A DNA stretch of 64,000 nt from Lathyrus oleraceus (GCF_024323335.1 NC_066585.1:78691609-78755608); one strand, 5' to 3'; shown: positions 31,035 through 42,780, counted from the first letter of the stretch. Made by a program: numbers and translations. Notes: generated by a model from the letters alone, not told the origin.

Positions 31035-31123
31035 ATGGTACCTTACCATATTTCGTATTCTACTCAAGTACATCGTACCTTACGATGCTCTATAACTCAC
31101 TTAAGGGCACCGTGCCTTACGGT
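31035..31123 (-). promoter_or_regulatory. Three covarying hairpins at 37-bp spacing, element D U3
   Basis: ATGGT-ACCTT-ACCAT (31035-31049), ATCGT-ACCTT-ACGAT (31072-31086) and ACCGT-GCCTT-ACGGT (31109-31123). Starts are exactly 37 bp apart. Arms change between units and stay complementary; the loop is [A/G]CCTT. They lie about 85-190 bp upstream of the TATA palindrome in the direction of transcription. Also present at 37182-37270 and, in reverse, at 53937-54028. Confidence 0.72.
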
Positions 31124-32001
31124 ATTCCTTAGTTACTCTATCTCTCATCAATCCGTCCTTTGTGTGTGACCCTGTAGGTTTTCGTGACGTTGGCAATTAT
31201 ATTAAATCACGCATTTAACATAATAAACAGTGAGCGGTATCTAGCAACACATCACTGCTACCCAAGACACGAAAATGTCAAGTGATCTGACAAAACCTTC
31301 TGTGATAATAATTATGTGTATAATTACCCCTTTGCCCTTTTGTCTATATTGAACACAAGGCATAGACCGTGTCATCCTTGTCCAGTTCAATATTGGGCCC
31401 ATAGACATTTATCCTGTTATGCAGGATGGGCAAATTCCATCTAGGTCACTCATGTCCCTCAGCATGCTTTGTGGAGTACCCATCAACTGTCTTTATGGTT
31501 ATCCAGTTACGGACAACGTTGGATCAGCAATAAAGCACTCGACTCTACATCTAGGGTCCATAGTGGTTTCAGGTCGAAGAGTGGAATACACTATTATCAC
31601 CATGAGAATAACTTATGACACCTTGCATAACTTTCTATATAGTATTCTCATAGCGGGTCAATCCGGTATAAATATTACTCCTAATATTCATACCTATGTT
31701 TAAGACTTGATAACTCTTTATCCATGATCCATGAGATGTGATCATCAGTCTACAAACATAATAGTCTTAATGCTTTAATGTTATCCCACTTCACACTAAA
31801 GCTCGACTACGGATACTTTAGGAATAGTGTCCTTATGTTTAATGTGTTCTCATGATTAAGTCACACTTAATACATTAAACGGACTATCTATTCCAGGGAC
31901 TTTATTAATCAACCATAATAAAGAGAATGCCTTTTATTATTCGATACAAGTACCAAAATGTATTGGCCTCTAGGGCTTACACCAACAATCTCCCACTAGC
32001 A

Positions 32002-32397
32002 CTAGAGCCAATCAGGCATACCCCGTATGCCCATTGATCTAGTATAGCCATCATGCTTCTGCTGCGCAAGAGGCTTTGTCAGTGGGTCAACTATATTGTC
32101 AAGTGTAGGTACTTTACATATTTTCACATCTCCTCTATCTATTATCTCTCGAATGAGATGATAACGCCTAAGTATGTGTTTGGATCGTTGGTGAGATCTA
32201 GGCTCCTTGGCTTGTGCGATAGCACCATTGTTATCATAATAGAGACCAATGGGATCCACAATGCTAGGGACTATGCCAAGTTCACTAATGAACTTTTTGA
32301 TCCAAACAACTCCCTTTTCTGCATTTGAGGTAGCAATATACTCGGCCTCGGTTGTAGAATCAACAACTGTATCTTGCTTTGAACTTTTCAAGCTCAC
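32002..32397 (-). pseudogene. Element D RNase H fragment
   Basis: 131 codons with the copia RNase H signature: SKQDTVVDSTTEAEYIA, then YYDNNGAIAQAKEP and the HIL-RYH-IRE segment, ending LTKPLAQQKHDGYTRSMG. This is the C-terminal half; the first catalytic region between RT and here is deleted (32397-32494). It stops close to the 3' LTR, the normal end of copia pol. Confidence 0.88.
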
Positions 32398-32493
32398 AGC
32401 GCCACCATTTCAGCAAAACACATAACCATTGGAATCATTCATATTAAAGCGTCTCAGCACCTTGTCTATGTACTCTGACTTAGGCCAAGCATT

Positions 32494-32778
32494 TTATGAT
32501 CTATCTCTATAGATTCTGATTCCTAATATATAGGCTGCTTCACCTAGGTCCTTCATAGATAAGCATTTCCCCACCCAAGACTTTGTTTGTTGTAGGGTAG
32601 GGATATCGTTTCCAATAAGTAATATGTCATCTACATATAATACCAGGAATACGATCATGCTCCCACTAACCTTCTTGTAGACACAAGGCTCATCTTCGTT
32701 CTTGATGAATCCATATTGTTTTACTGTTTCATCAAAACGAAGATTCCATGAGTAGGTCACAAGCTCATCTTGATCCAT
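32494..32778 (-). pseudogene. Element D reverse transcriptase fragment
   Basis: Contains the catalytic box VLYVDDILLIGND followed by the thumb region (SMKDLGEAAYILGIRIYRDRS). The upstream two thirds of RT (fingers, first Asp) are missing: the frame passes from the post-integrase linker (DQDELVTY) directly to SWNLRFDETVKQYGF. Confidence 0.88.
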
Positions 32779-32876
32779 GAGTAATACATCACCTTGATCA
32801 GATATCCATATATCTCAGGTAGGTGACGTATCCTGCCTGACCTACGCTGGTCTTGTTCTACTTGAGCAAGTTGCTC

Positions 32877-33490
32877 TTACACAACTACTTGTGTTTCCTG
32901 CTCTAATTCCTCCATAGGTGTGTCGATGCTTTGTAATTCTTGAATTTCTTCAAGCTCTACTTTCCTCCCACTGGTTCCTTTGGAAATAAAATCCTTTTCT
33001 AGGAAAACTCCAGTTCGAGTGACAAACACTTTGCCCTCAGAAGGATTGTAGAAGTAATACCCTCTTGTTTCTTTAGGATACCCCACAAATAAGCATTTGT
33101 CAGATTTGGGCTCAAGCTTAGTTGAAATTTGTCGTTTCACATAAACCTTGCAACCCCAAATCTTTATGTAAGACATATGTGGTTTCTTACCACTCCATAT
33201 CTCATATGGTGTCTTCTCAACCTTTTGGATGGAACATGGTTAAGTGTGTAAGCTGTTGTCAATAGTGTATGTCCCCAAAAGGAGTTTGGAAGATCGGCGT
33301 GACTCATCATGGATCGTACCATGTCTAACAGGGTTCGATTTCTTCTCTCAGATACACCATTCCATTGGGGTGTTCCAGGAGGAGTAAGTTGGGATAGGAT
33401 CCCACACTCTTTCAGATGGTCATCAAACTCTAGGCTTAAATACTCACCACTTCGATCTGATCGAAGAGTTTTAATATTCTTACCTAGTTG
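32877..33490 (-). pseudogene. Element D integrase fragment
   Basis: Reads leftward from about 33490. The core piece holds LRSDRSGEY (catalytic Asp, with Ser where Gly is usual) and NGVSERRNRT (catalytic Glu); it runs on past 33176 to WGCKVYVKRQI and KCLFVGYPKETRGYYFY, the copia integrase C-terminus. The zinc-binding N-terminus and first catalytic Asp are deleted. Stops interrupt the frame near 33178 and 32876. Confidence 0.82.
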
Positions 33491-33900
33491 GTTTTAACTC
33501 GTTAGGTTTCACCCTTTTAGTATTAATGTTATAATTTGGCATTATGAGATCAAGGACATATAGTCCATTGCTCACTTGTGCAGTAGCATAGAATATATCA
33601 TTCAAATAAATTGAGCAACAATTGTTCTTTATTATAAATGAAAAACCAAACTTGTCCAAACAAGAAATGGAAATAATATTCCTGCTAATTGCAGATACAT
33701 AATAACAGTTCTCCAACTGAATTATAAAACCACTAGGTAAAGTTAATAAGATCCTACGGCTAAAGTAGCAACCTTTGCTCCATTGCCAACTCGTAGGTCA
33801 ACTTCACCTTTTGCCAAATCTCTACTCCCTTTCAGCCCCTGCACATTTGTACAAGTGTGAGAACCGCATTCAGTATCTAATACCCATGATGCAGAAGTAG
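33480..33900 (-). pseudogene. Element D protease and pre-integrase fragment
   Basis: Just after gag, the minus strand encodes SASWVLDTECGSHTC: the active site, normally D-T-G, reads D-T-E, a GGA-to-GAA type change. A stop follows within the protease. The frame 33716-33480 then gives CYYVSAISRNIISISCLDKFG, the GAG-pre-integrase domain, and ends where the integrase N-terminus should begin. Confidence 0.78.
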
Positions 33901-33906
33901 ATAAAT

Positions 33907-34779
33907 TTATTTAATAACAAAAATACCTGAAGTTGAAGTCTCTACTCCATTTTTCGTATCTTCCAGGTACTTTGGGCAGTTTCTCTTCCAGTGTCCGGTC
34001 TTACCGCAATGGAAGCAGGTGCCTGCCTTTGCTATGCCTCCACTAGGCTTCAAAGCAGCAACGGTGGGTCTGGGTTTGGCAACTTCCTTGCCTTTCCCTT
34101 TATCACCCTGCTTGGTGGGCCTTTTGTTCTGTCTCTTTCCATTTCCGATCATCAGAATGGACTTCCCTTTTGACTTCAGATTCTGCTCGGCAGTTCTTAA
34201 CATGGAGAGCAGTTCAGGAAGAGATTTGTCCATATCAATCATATTGAAATTTAGGACAAATTGACTGAAACTATCTGGCAACGATTGCAAGATCAAATCA
34301 GTCGCAAGTTCCTTTTCGAGGGGAAAACCCAATCTCTCAAGGTTTTCCACATACCCAATCATCTTGAGTACATGGGGACCTACAGGGGCTCCCTCAGCTA
34401 ACTTGCTTTGAAAAGGGGCTTTTGAAACTTCAAACCTCTCATGCCTTGCTTGCTCTTGATAGAGCAACTTCAGGTGTTCGATCATATCAAACGCTGACAT
34501 GTTCTCATGTTGCTTTTGCAATTCTGAGTTCATGGTAGCTAGCATGAGACAAGCAGTTTCATTGGCATCATCGACATGCTTCTTATAAGCATCTCTTTCT
34601 GCCTTAGGTGCAGAACTAGGAGGTTCCTCTTCAGGAACTGGTGTCTCCAAGACATACAACTTTTTATCATGTTTGAGGACAATCCTCAGGTTTCGGTGCC
34701 AATCCAGAAAATTTGTCCCAGACAATTTTTCCTTGTCAAGGATTGATCGCAAGATGTTGTTAGAGGTGTTTGCTGTCAT
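33907..34779 (-). CDS. Element D gag polyprotein (copia)
   Basis: 290 residues, ATG at 34779 (MTANTSNNILRSILDKEKL), no internal stop. The UBN2-type capsid domain spans about residues 20-200 (NFLDWHRNLRIVLKH near the start, FVLNFNM about residue 175), followed by a basic linker (GKRQNKRPTKQGDKGKGK) and a canonical CCHC knuckle C-FH-C-GKTG-H-WKRN-C near residue 256. Length and order are typical. It lies first after the leader, as expected. It could still make capsid protein and is the only apparently intact product of D. Confidence 0.92.
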   Translation of the reverse strand: MTANTSNNILRSILDKEKLSGTNFLDWHRNLRIVLKHDKKLYVLETPVPEEEPPSSAPKAERDAYKKHVDDANETACLMLATMNSELQKQHENMSAFDMIEHLKLLYQEQARHERFEVSKAPFQSKLAEGAPVGPHVLKMIGYVENLERLGFPLEKELATDLILQSLPDSFSQFVLNFNMIDMDKSLPELLSMLRTAEQNLKSKGKSILMIGNGKRQNKRPTKQGDKGKGKEVAKPRPTVAALKPSGGIAKAGTCFHCGKTGHWKRNCPKYLEDTKNGVETSTSGIFVIK

Positions 34780-36738
34780 GGTTATCTACATAAGGATTAA
34801 GAAAATATAAGTATCATTGACATATTTAATTAGGCCTTTAATCAAATATGCTCCCACTATTTTACTCAAAACAAATGACCCTCATCATTTGATTCGGAAA
34901 ATCCCGTTGGAAGATTTTCTAGTGGGTCGAGATCCATATTTCACTTCGTTCTAAGTCCGCGTAGGCGGATTACACAAAACTAGGTTATTTAGGTAGGAAC
35001 TCCTTCCAATTGTATCTCATACAACTCTCGAAAAATTTCAGTTGGGTGAATAACTCCTTATTCCAATCCATCATATGGATCATTCCCAACTCTTGCTTCT
35101 AAACATATATATAATCTTATTATAATTTGTTTAGTTAAGTTTGACCCATTGTTTTAACAGTTGGATATTACAATTATCCCATCGCACCTTACTAATATAT
35201 AGATCATGCACCTCGCGTAGGCGAAACCTACATTATCCATTACTAGTCTTGATGAGTGTTAAAACTTGGAAAGCATAAACTCAATATTTTAGTTTGAGGG
35301 AATTGCAATTGTTATGATCTCACCGGCTTGTTTATCATATAAATCGTCTCTCACATGCATCAACATACATTCACATGCATCAACATACATACAAACAAAA
35401 TGAAACAGTTATGGCCCCTAGCGCAATTGTTCTCCCAAGCCAATGAGAGAACCTAAGCTAACCTACAACGATCTAAGCTTCTCCAAGCAAGATCTTCAAG
35501 GTTGTCCTCCTTTAATATTGAATTCTTCTCTAAGCTTCTCCAAGCAAGATCTTCAAGATTGTCCTCTTTTGATATTGAAATCTTCTCTTTCTTCATAACA
35601 TTGTCTTCTTCTCTTTCTTCATTACATTACAGAAGAAACTCGTTTTACATACGAGGGATTGAGATGAGAAAAGAAGTTACATTAAGAGATTAAAAGGAGA
35701 GACACGACACGCAGGTCGTATTTAAAACCCAAAACAAGATAAAGGACAACTAAGGCCATAACTGATCACCACAAGGCAATAATAATAAACACATTGTTAT
35801 TATTAAATTTTAATTCCTTTAATTAATTAAAACCAAATTAAATTTCGGCGACCGATCACACTACGCAGAGTTAGCCGGGGGTCAAGGGGCAGCGCCCTTG
35901 CGGGGTTGGAGGGGCAGCGCCCCTGTCCAAAATTTTAATGAACAATTCATTTGAAATGGACATTGTTTTGCATGAACACAACCCTTGCGTAGTCACAAAA
36001 CAGGAACCCCAAAATTTTGACTCTGGGAGTGTGACGACCGTCACAGGAGTGTGACGACCGTCACAGGCAATGTGAGTGTGACGACCGTCATGGGCGTGTT
36101 ACGACCGTCACACATCCAGTTTGTTACGCCTGTTACGCTCGTCACACGAGCTTCACGCAGCCAAAATAACAAACTTTGAAACAGTCAACACGCTCGTCAC
36201 ACGAGCTTCACGCAGCCAAAATAACAAACTTTGAAACAGTCAACAGACGTGTTCAAAAACCCTAAATTCACAACTCTTTGACGGCACAACCCTTGCGCCG
36301 TCACCAACCCTAATGCGCCAATTTCAGACCGTCAAACACACCTCGATTGTTGATTCAGTATGATTGATCAACAGGTCATTGCTTCACCATACTAATGTCG
36401 GATTCCGAAGCAAATGACCATTAATCGCTCAAAGGAAAACAACCACTTAGTGTTTGAATGAACGAAACAGAAACAGTATATCACATATACCGTACTTTGC
36501 ATTAGGATTACTTATATCATATATAAGTTGACCGGTCTCAATTGCGTAACCTATGGACGATCGATGTATCGCTGCTTCACCATACTAATGTCGGTACCGA
36601 AGCATAGTCAACATCAATCATCCAACTTATACACTCATGATGCCAAATTTAATTACCCGTTTAATTAATTGATTCATTCTGTCTTTTAATCATATTAATA
36701 CAGAAATTAAACACCTATCCGAGTCATGGTTTCGTAAG
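34780..36738 (-). other. Leader of element D with several short repeats
   Basis: Non-coding, about 2 kb. Contains: a 58-bp duplication at 35475-35590 (AGCTTCTCCAAGCAAGATCT); a GGGGCAGCGCCC doublet at about 35890-35930; palindromes TGACGACCGTCA at 36032, 36052 and 36079 with a variant near 36101; a 54-bp tandem duplication at about 36130-36245; and two copies of TTCACCATACTAATGTCGG near 36381 and 36573. Confidence 0.7.
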
Positions 36739-36752
36739 TGGCTCTGATACCA
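36739..36752 (-). other. Primer-binding site of element D
   Basis: On the minus strand TGGTATCAGAGCCA, complementary to initiator tRNA-Met, two bases from the 5' LTR. Confidence 0.92.
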
Positions 36753-36753
36753 C

Positions 36754-38134
36754 TGAAGGAGAATTGTGGTCCAAAACGCAGCGGAAATTAAAATTTTCTC
36801 CTTTAGAGATCCTTACGAATGGTCATGATCAGTGATAGAATATTTACCTCTTGTGACGACTGAAACCTTTGGTGCAGATCTCTTGTGACAATCAAAACCT
36901 TTGATGCAGATCCACGGAGCGATCACGAACGTTGAACGATAACAACGTCTCTACTCAGTCCACACGAACGGGTTCCTTCAATCTCAGTGCTAGCTGGTAC
37001 GAATGAAGGCTTTGAGTGAGAGAAAGAGAAAGAGAGAAAACGAAAATAATGCAACCGCAAAAAACTTTGCTTCTGCACAAGGGTTCTATTTATAGAACCA
37101 CTTGTGTGGGCTTCAAGCTAAAAGCCCACTTAAGTGTATTTTGGCCCATATCTTATAATATGCCCAAAATCACTTAAGCTCATGGTACCTTACCATATTT
37201 CGTATTCTACTCAAGTACATCGTACCTTACGATGCTCTATAACTCACTTAAGGGCACCGTGCCTTACGGTATTCCTTAGTTACTCTATCTCTCATCAATC
37301 CGTCCTTTGTGTGTGACCCTATAGGTTTTCGTGACGTTGACAATTATATTAAATCACGCATTTAACATAATAAACAGTGAGCGGTATCTAGCAACACATC
37401 ACTGCTACCCAAGACACGAAAATGTCAAGTGATCTGACAAAACCTTCTGTGATAATAATTATGTGTATAATTACCCCTCTGCCCTTTTGTCTATATTGAA
37501 CACAAGGCATAGACCGTGTCATCCTTGTCCAGTTCAATATTGGGCCCATAGACATTTATCCTGTTATGCAGGATGGGCAAATTCCATCTAGGTCACTCAT
37601 GTCCCTCAGCATGCTTTGTGGAGTACCCATCAACTGTCTTTATGGTTATCCAGTTACGGACAACGTTGGATCAGCAATAAAGCACTCGACTCTACATCTA
37701 GGGTCCATAGTGGTTTCAGGTCGAAGAGTGGAATACACTATTATCACCATGAGAATAACTTATGACACCTTGCATAACTTTCTATATAGTATTCTCATAG
37801 CGGGTCAATCCGGTATAAATATTACTCCTAATATTCATACCTATGTTTAAGACTTGATAACTCTTTATCCATGATCCATGAGATGTGATCATCAGTCTAC
37901 AAACATAATAGTCTTAATGCTTTAATGTTATCCCACTTCACACTAAAGCTCGACTACGGATACTTTAGGAATAGTGTCCTTATGTTTAATGTGTTCTCAT
38001 GATTAAGTCACACTTAATACATTAAACGGACTATCTATTCCAGGGACTTTATTAATCAACCATAATAAAGAGAATGCCTTTTATTATTCGATACAAGTAC
38101 CAAAATGTATTGGCCTCTAGGGCTTACACCAACA
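36754..38134 (-). repeat. 5' LTR of element D
   Basis: 1381 bp, nearly identical to 30607-31987. Differences seen include GCGG/GTGG near the edge and CTGTAGG/CTATAGG near 37320. Confidence 0.95.
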
Positions 38135-38139
38135 TGCAT

Positions 38140-39559
38140 ATCCTAATTTCAAGAATCTTGAGACTCGAATCCTGACCTTAATTGAAGTGCAAAAGTGGAA
38201 TCGTGACTTTCAAGCCTAGCAAGGTCCAAACAGATGCTTCTTTGCTCTTGGATGAGTGAATGGATGAAGAATTGGAGGTTCAGCTTGCACGATTTAGCTT
38301 GAATCTTCAATTGCCATTGATGATGCAAGGTTGCAACAGTTCCAAAAGCTGCTCGAAAACCTTGAAATCTTGCTTCCAACACACTCAATTATGCTGATGG
38401 ATGATGATTTGATCCAAAACAAAGCAATGTTTATGAAGAAAATTGGAGAAAAGTTGAGAGGAAAAAATGTGAAGCTTGGTGAATCTAGATCTAGATCTGA
38501 GAATTATGCAATGTTAATTGTGTTTCTGTTATGATTATCCTATATATATGGTGGACTAATGAAGCTCTTAATCATAATTAACCAAATGCAATTGGAATTA
38601 AGTGAAATGCAAGTGTTATGCAAATTGGAAATTCACCCTCATGTGCATGAAAGGGATGCTACAGTACACGGTTTTTGATCCAAATCCACTTCAAATGTTG
38701 TTAGGAGGCAAATGCAAGTGAAAAAGTGTAAAGCCAATGCCTATTTTTCAAATTAGATTTTTCCCTCCAAATTGCAAATGAAAAATGCCAAAATTTTGTA
38801 ATGGAAATGCATGGTTTTTGATGTATGTTTTGGATAGCTCGTGTCAAAATAGGAATGTTGCAAAAAGAACCATCTCATATGGCCTTATGGTTAAAAAGTT
38901 ATGCATGCTTGAAGTTCAAATTGACTTGACAATGATTGATCCATATCTTTTCAACCAAAAATGAGAAATGGATGTTCTTGGACTTTTTGGAAAGGTGAGA
39001 TCAAGATCTTAAACTTTCATGTTGGACAAAATTCCATTTGAAGCTTGCTTGATGATGTAAACTTGAGGAGAAGACCTTTCCATTTTTGGCAATTCCAAAT
39101 TACAGGTCACTAACTATTTTTGGAAACTTTTCATCTGACCTCAAATTCTTCATTGTTGATGTTTGAAATGCCAAATGAGACTTGTATGGACATGAATGAG
39201 GCCTCTCTAACCATCTCCCACCTTCAAATCCATGGTTGAATGCACAGTTGACTTTGGTTGACTTTCTAGGGTTTCAGATGAATTGCATCTTGACTGATGA
39301 TCTCTGAACATCCAACCTTTAGCTAAACCACTTCAAAATGATCCCTAGGTCACATGAAATCAATGAACCAACCCTAGGGCTTTGCTTCAATAGGAAATGC
39401 ACTTGCTTGCTTGCACAACTAGATCTCCTGACCAGTCTTGACCGATGACTTGCACTAGGCAATGGACAATGCAATGTTATGCAGTGGACAATGCAATGCT
39501 AATGACCTAAGCATGAAAATGAATGTACAAAATGGGAGGTGCAAATTTGAGGTGCTACA
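38140..39559 (-). repeat. 3' LTR of element C, proximal part
   Basis: Continues the C LTR after element D; matches 51520-52941. Ends GGTGCTACA beside the polypurine tract. The open frames at 38149-38534 recur in the other LTR and are not genes. Confidence 0.92.
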
Positions 39560-39576
39560 GCTGCCCCTATTCAATC
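39560..39576 (-). other. Polypurine tract of element C
   Basis: On the minus strand GAATAGGGGCAGC sits immediately before the 3' LTR; nearly the same as in element A. Confidence 0.75.
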
Positions 39577-39734
39577 AATTGGGAACCCGAATGGATGAGA
39601 GCAACGACTGTCATACTTTCAGGGTAAACAGGGATTGAATACCGAAAGAACCGGAAATTTGCACTCTGCAGGGATCCAAGAAGGAAAATACACCAACGGA
39701 TGCTTCCAATGGGATCTGATGTTTATTACTGGGG

Positions 39735-40795
39735 ATTTTGGTTTTGTATTTCAGAAAAAGGAACCACATCTAAACGTCAATGGACGATGAATGGGAATAG
39801 AGAAATCACAACTAGACGCCAACGGACGACTAGGAAAAACTCGACGTTTATCGAAACCAACGGAGAGGTAACCAGGCATTAATGAATGACTGGATAGAAA
39901 TACATCTAGATGTCAACGGACAACTAGGAAAAACTCGACGTTTATCGAAACCAACGGAGAGGTAACCAGACATTAATGAATGAATGGGAAGACTCGACCA
40001 GACGTCAACGGACGAACGGGAGAAGCTCGACGTTTATCGACACCAACGGAGAAGGATACCAGACATCAACGGATGACGGATGAACTGGGAAGACTCGACC
40101 AGACGTCAACGGACGAAAGGGAGAAGCTCGACGTTTATCGACACCAACGGAGAAGGAGACCAGACATCAACGGACGAACGGGAGAAGCTCGACGTTTATC
40201 GACACCAACGGAGAAGGAGAAAACTCGACCAGACGTCAACGGACGAAAGGGAGAAGGAAATACATCTAGATGTCAACGGACAACTAGGAAAAACTCGACG
40301 TTTATCGACACCAACAGAGAGGTAAACAGACATCAACGGATGACCTATGGGGAAAAGTATCACTATACGTCAACGGACGAAATAGGAAAAACTCGACGTT
40401 TATCGAAACCAACGAAGAGGTAACCAGGCATTCATGAATGACTGGAGATAAATACATCTAGATGTCAACGGACAACTAGGAAAAACTCGACGTTTATCGA
40501 AACCAACGGAGAGGTAAAACGGACATCAACGGATGACCTGGAAAGGAGATACAACTAGATATCAACGGATAACTAGGAAAAACTCGATGTTTATCAACAC
40601 CAACGGAGAGGTAAACAGACATCAACGGATGACCTGTGGGGAAGGGTACAACTATACGTCAACGGACGCATAGGAAAAACTCAACGTTTATCGAAACCAA
40701 CGGAGAGGTAAACACTGGGGAAGGGTACAACTATACGTCAACGGACGCATAGGAAAAACTCAACGTTTATCGAAACCAACAGAGAGGTAGCTCAC
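39735..40795 (-). repeat. Hairpin minisatellite in the 3' UTR of element C
   Basis: About 30 subunits of about 32 bp, often grouped by three into 94-100 bp. Each holds four-base arms around a four-base loop: CGTC-AACG-GACG, TGTC-AACG-GACA, CATC-AACG-GATG, TATC-AACG-GATA, CATT-AATG-AATG, CATT-CATG-AATG, GTTT-ATCG-AAAC. Most subunits are perfectly complementary; a few have one mismatch (for example GTTT-ATCG-ACAC). The open frames at 39980-40423 follow from the repeat. Confidence 0.85.
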
Positions 40796-42780
40796 TGGGG
40801 ATCAAGGTCACGACAGGGAGCAGACAGGAAGGAACACCAAGGATACCGGGTTGTAGGCACAAAACAGGTGACCGACCAAAGCGTGAATTAGTTTGTGTTC
40901 CAAAACACTAATCATCCTGAAGAGGACTAGAAAAGCAATCTTGTTAAAGGATGGACATTCAATTCCGAACAAAGGAATACGAATCTTACTCTGATGGTGA
41001 AAACAGTCAAAAGATTGACCAAAGAGCGCATGAGATATATTATCTATAGCCGTCAAAACGTAGATAATACACTCGTATGGAAGATTATCCATAACCGGGT
41101 TGTAGGTTGTTAAATGGATAAATCGACCGAAAAGAAAGGCATCGGGATACCAGACTAGGTATGCAAAGATGACCAATCAAAAGGGGAAACAACAAACATT
41201 ACCGGAAAACGGTGAATGAAAGAAGACCTACTGAGGATAAAATTGCTAGCATACGACAATTATCCAAAAGGAAGGGGAGAAGACCCGCTGGGGATAAGAT
41301 AGCTTAATCAAAGCAAACATCCAAAAGGGGAAAGGAATATCAATACCGAAACTGGATAGTGATAACCCAAAGAGGGGATTACATCTACCGGTTAGTAGGT
41401 AGAAAACCACGGAATAGTAACCGTCATCACTAGGATGAGCACGAAGGTTGACTCCACCACGGGGAGAAAAGAGGATTCACATCTACCGGATAGTAGGTAG
41501 AAGACCGCAAAGGTAGGACTTACAACTGCTGGTTTGTAGGCAGAGGCCAACAAATTCCGCTGAGGATAAGATGAATGAGTGCCGGTTAGTGAGCAACTAT
41601 TCATTTATACCACAGGGAAGCACAAGAGACAGCCACAAGGAAGCCATTTTAGGATCGATCCAAAAAGGCAGACTGAACCAAGACTCATCCTAATGAGGAA
41701 AGAACTCAATAGGGAAAACCCATCCCGTTACGTATGTTGGGAGGGAACGGAAACAACCGTCATCCACGAGGATATAACTCAGTGGGGAGCGCAGAAGGAA
41801 ATGACAAACACTTTCTGCTTAAGGGGTCGACTCTATATGGAGAGATCAGGCACACCCACATCTGCTAGGGGAGCAAACCAAGCTTGCAAGATGCTACCAA
41901 TTTTGGGGAGTAACACTGCTGGAGATACCTGCTCAACTAAGGAGTCACTAGTTGGGAAAACACCTTTCTACCCTGCTGGGGAACCCAATTCTGAAATCAA
42001 TCCAATGGCGCGAGGCTAAACTCTTTCCAACAACCCATTCTTGGTCACCACGACTTAGGGCTAATGGATATGTTTGCAATGCTGATGCATGAGTTTTTTA
42101 GCGCCATGCCCCATGATCATGGAAATGCTACGCACTAATGATGCAATATGCTATGCTTATCTAAATGATGAATGCATAAAAACACATCTCCTTCAGAGAC
42201 AAAACCGGAGAGCTCCAGGAACTATGCTGAGGATTTAAATACCACGTCAATTTCCACCCTGCTGGGAAAAGACAAACCTTGTCGGGGATGGCCTCCATCG
42301 AACCCGAACTGCTTGGGGATTACTCTGCTAAGGGGAGCAAACAATGCTTATCTCTACTGGGGATAATCTTTGCCGAACCCGGTCCGCTTGGGGACCTTGC
42401 TGGGGAAAACTATCAACACAAACTCCGCTGGAAAGACAGTAACCTTCTGACTTGCCGAGAAGACACCGATCTCGACTCTGCTAGGGAGATAACACTCTCA
42501 CTAGGGAGATACGGCCTATTGGACACAGACCACCCGTCGATTTGTCGAACACTAGGGTTCACCATCCCACCACAGTGTCGACTTTCCACTTTTGAGAACT
42601 CCCAGACTCGTCTGGACTTTTCTGATTCATCACCTTGTATTCCCGACTCCTCCGTACTCCACGGAGATCGAACTCCTGGGATTCATACAAACTTTCCAGT
42701 CCTCAGACTTTGAAGAGTCTTCTTGATTACTCTCTAGGATCGTCGTCCTTCTTTCGCCGTCTTTTCACCGTTCTTCTATC
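40796..42780 (-). other. 3' UTR of element C, middle part
   Basis: Non-coding. 40840-41600 has scattered units with CCGG[G/T]T[T/A]GTAGG in which the flanking arms vary (CTAC/GTAG twice, CTGC/GCAG, AAC/GTT). 41840-42520 is rich in CTGCTGGGGA-like words about 40-50 bp apart, resembling the end of element B. The open frames at 41579-42019 and 42279-42713 show no family signature. Confidence 0.6.

Larger units (their letters stand above)
30607..31987 (-). repeat. 3' LTR of element D
   Basis: 1381 bp. It contains the TATA palindrome (30935-30952) and a three-hairpin array (31035-31123). The open frames 30987-31169 and 31419-31703 recur in the other LTR and are not genes. Confidence 0.95.
30607..38134 (-). 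mobile_element. Element D: Ty1/copia retrotransposon nested in element C LTR
   Basis: 7528 bp, minus strand. LTRs of 1381 bp each at 30607-31987 (3') and 36754-38134 (5'), with about five differences seen by eye, so a very recent insertion. The primer site (36739-36752, TGGTATCAGAGCCA on the minus strand) matches initiator tRNA-Met, as is usual in copia. gag is full length; pol is in pieces in copia order (protease, integrase, RT, RNase H) with internal deletions. A solo LTR of the same family is at 53065-54454. Confidence 0.95.

Noticed and set aside
31419..31703. 94-codon open frame repeated at 37566-37850 and, in reverse, at 53359-53610
   Set aside because: It lies wholly inside the LTRs of the D copia family; identical copies reflect the LTR pair, not a gene.
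39980..40423. 147-codon open frame with repetitive Arg/Thr-rich sequence
   Set aside because: By-product of the hairpin minisatellite; the period follows the DNA repeat and no start context or family match is visible.
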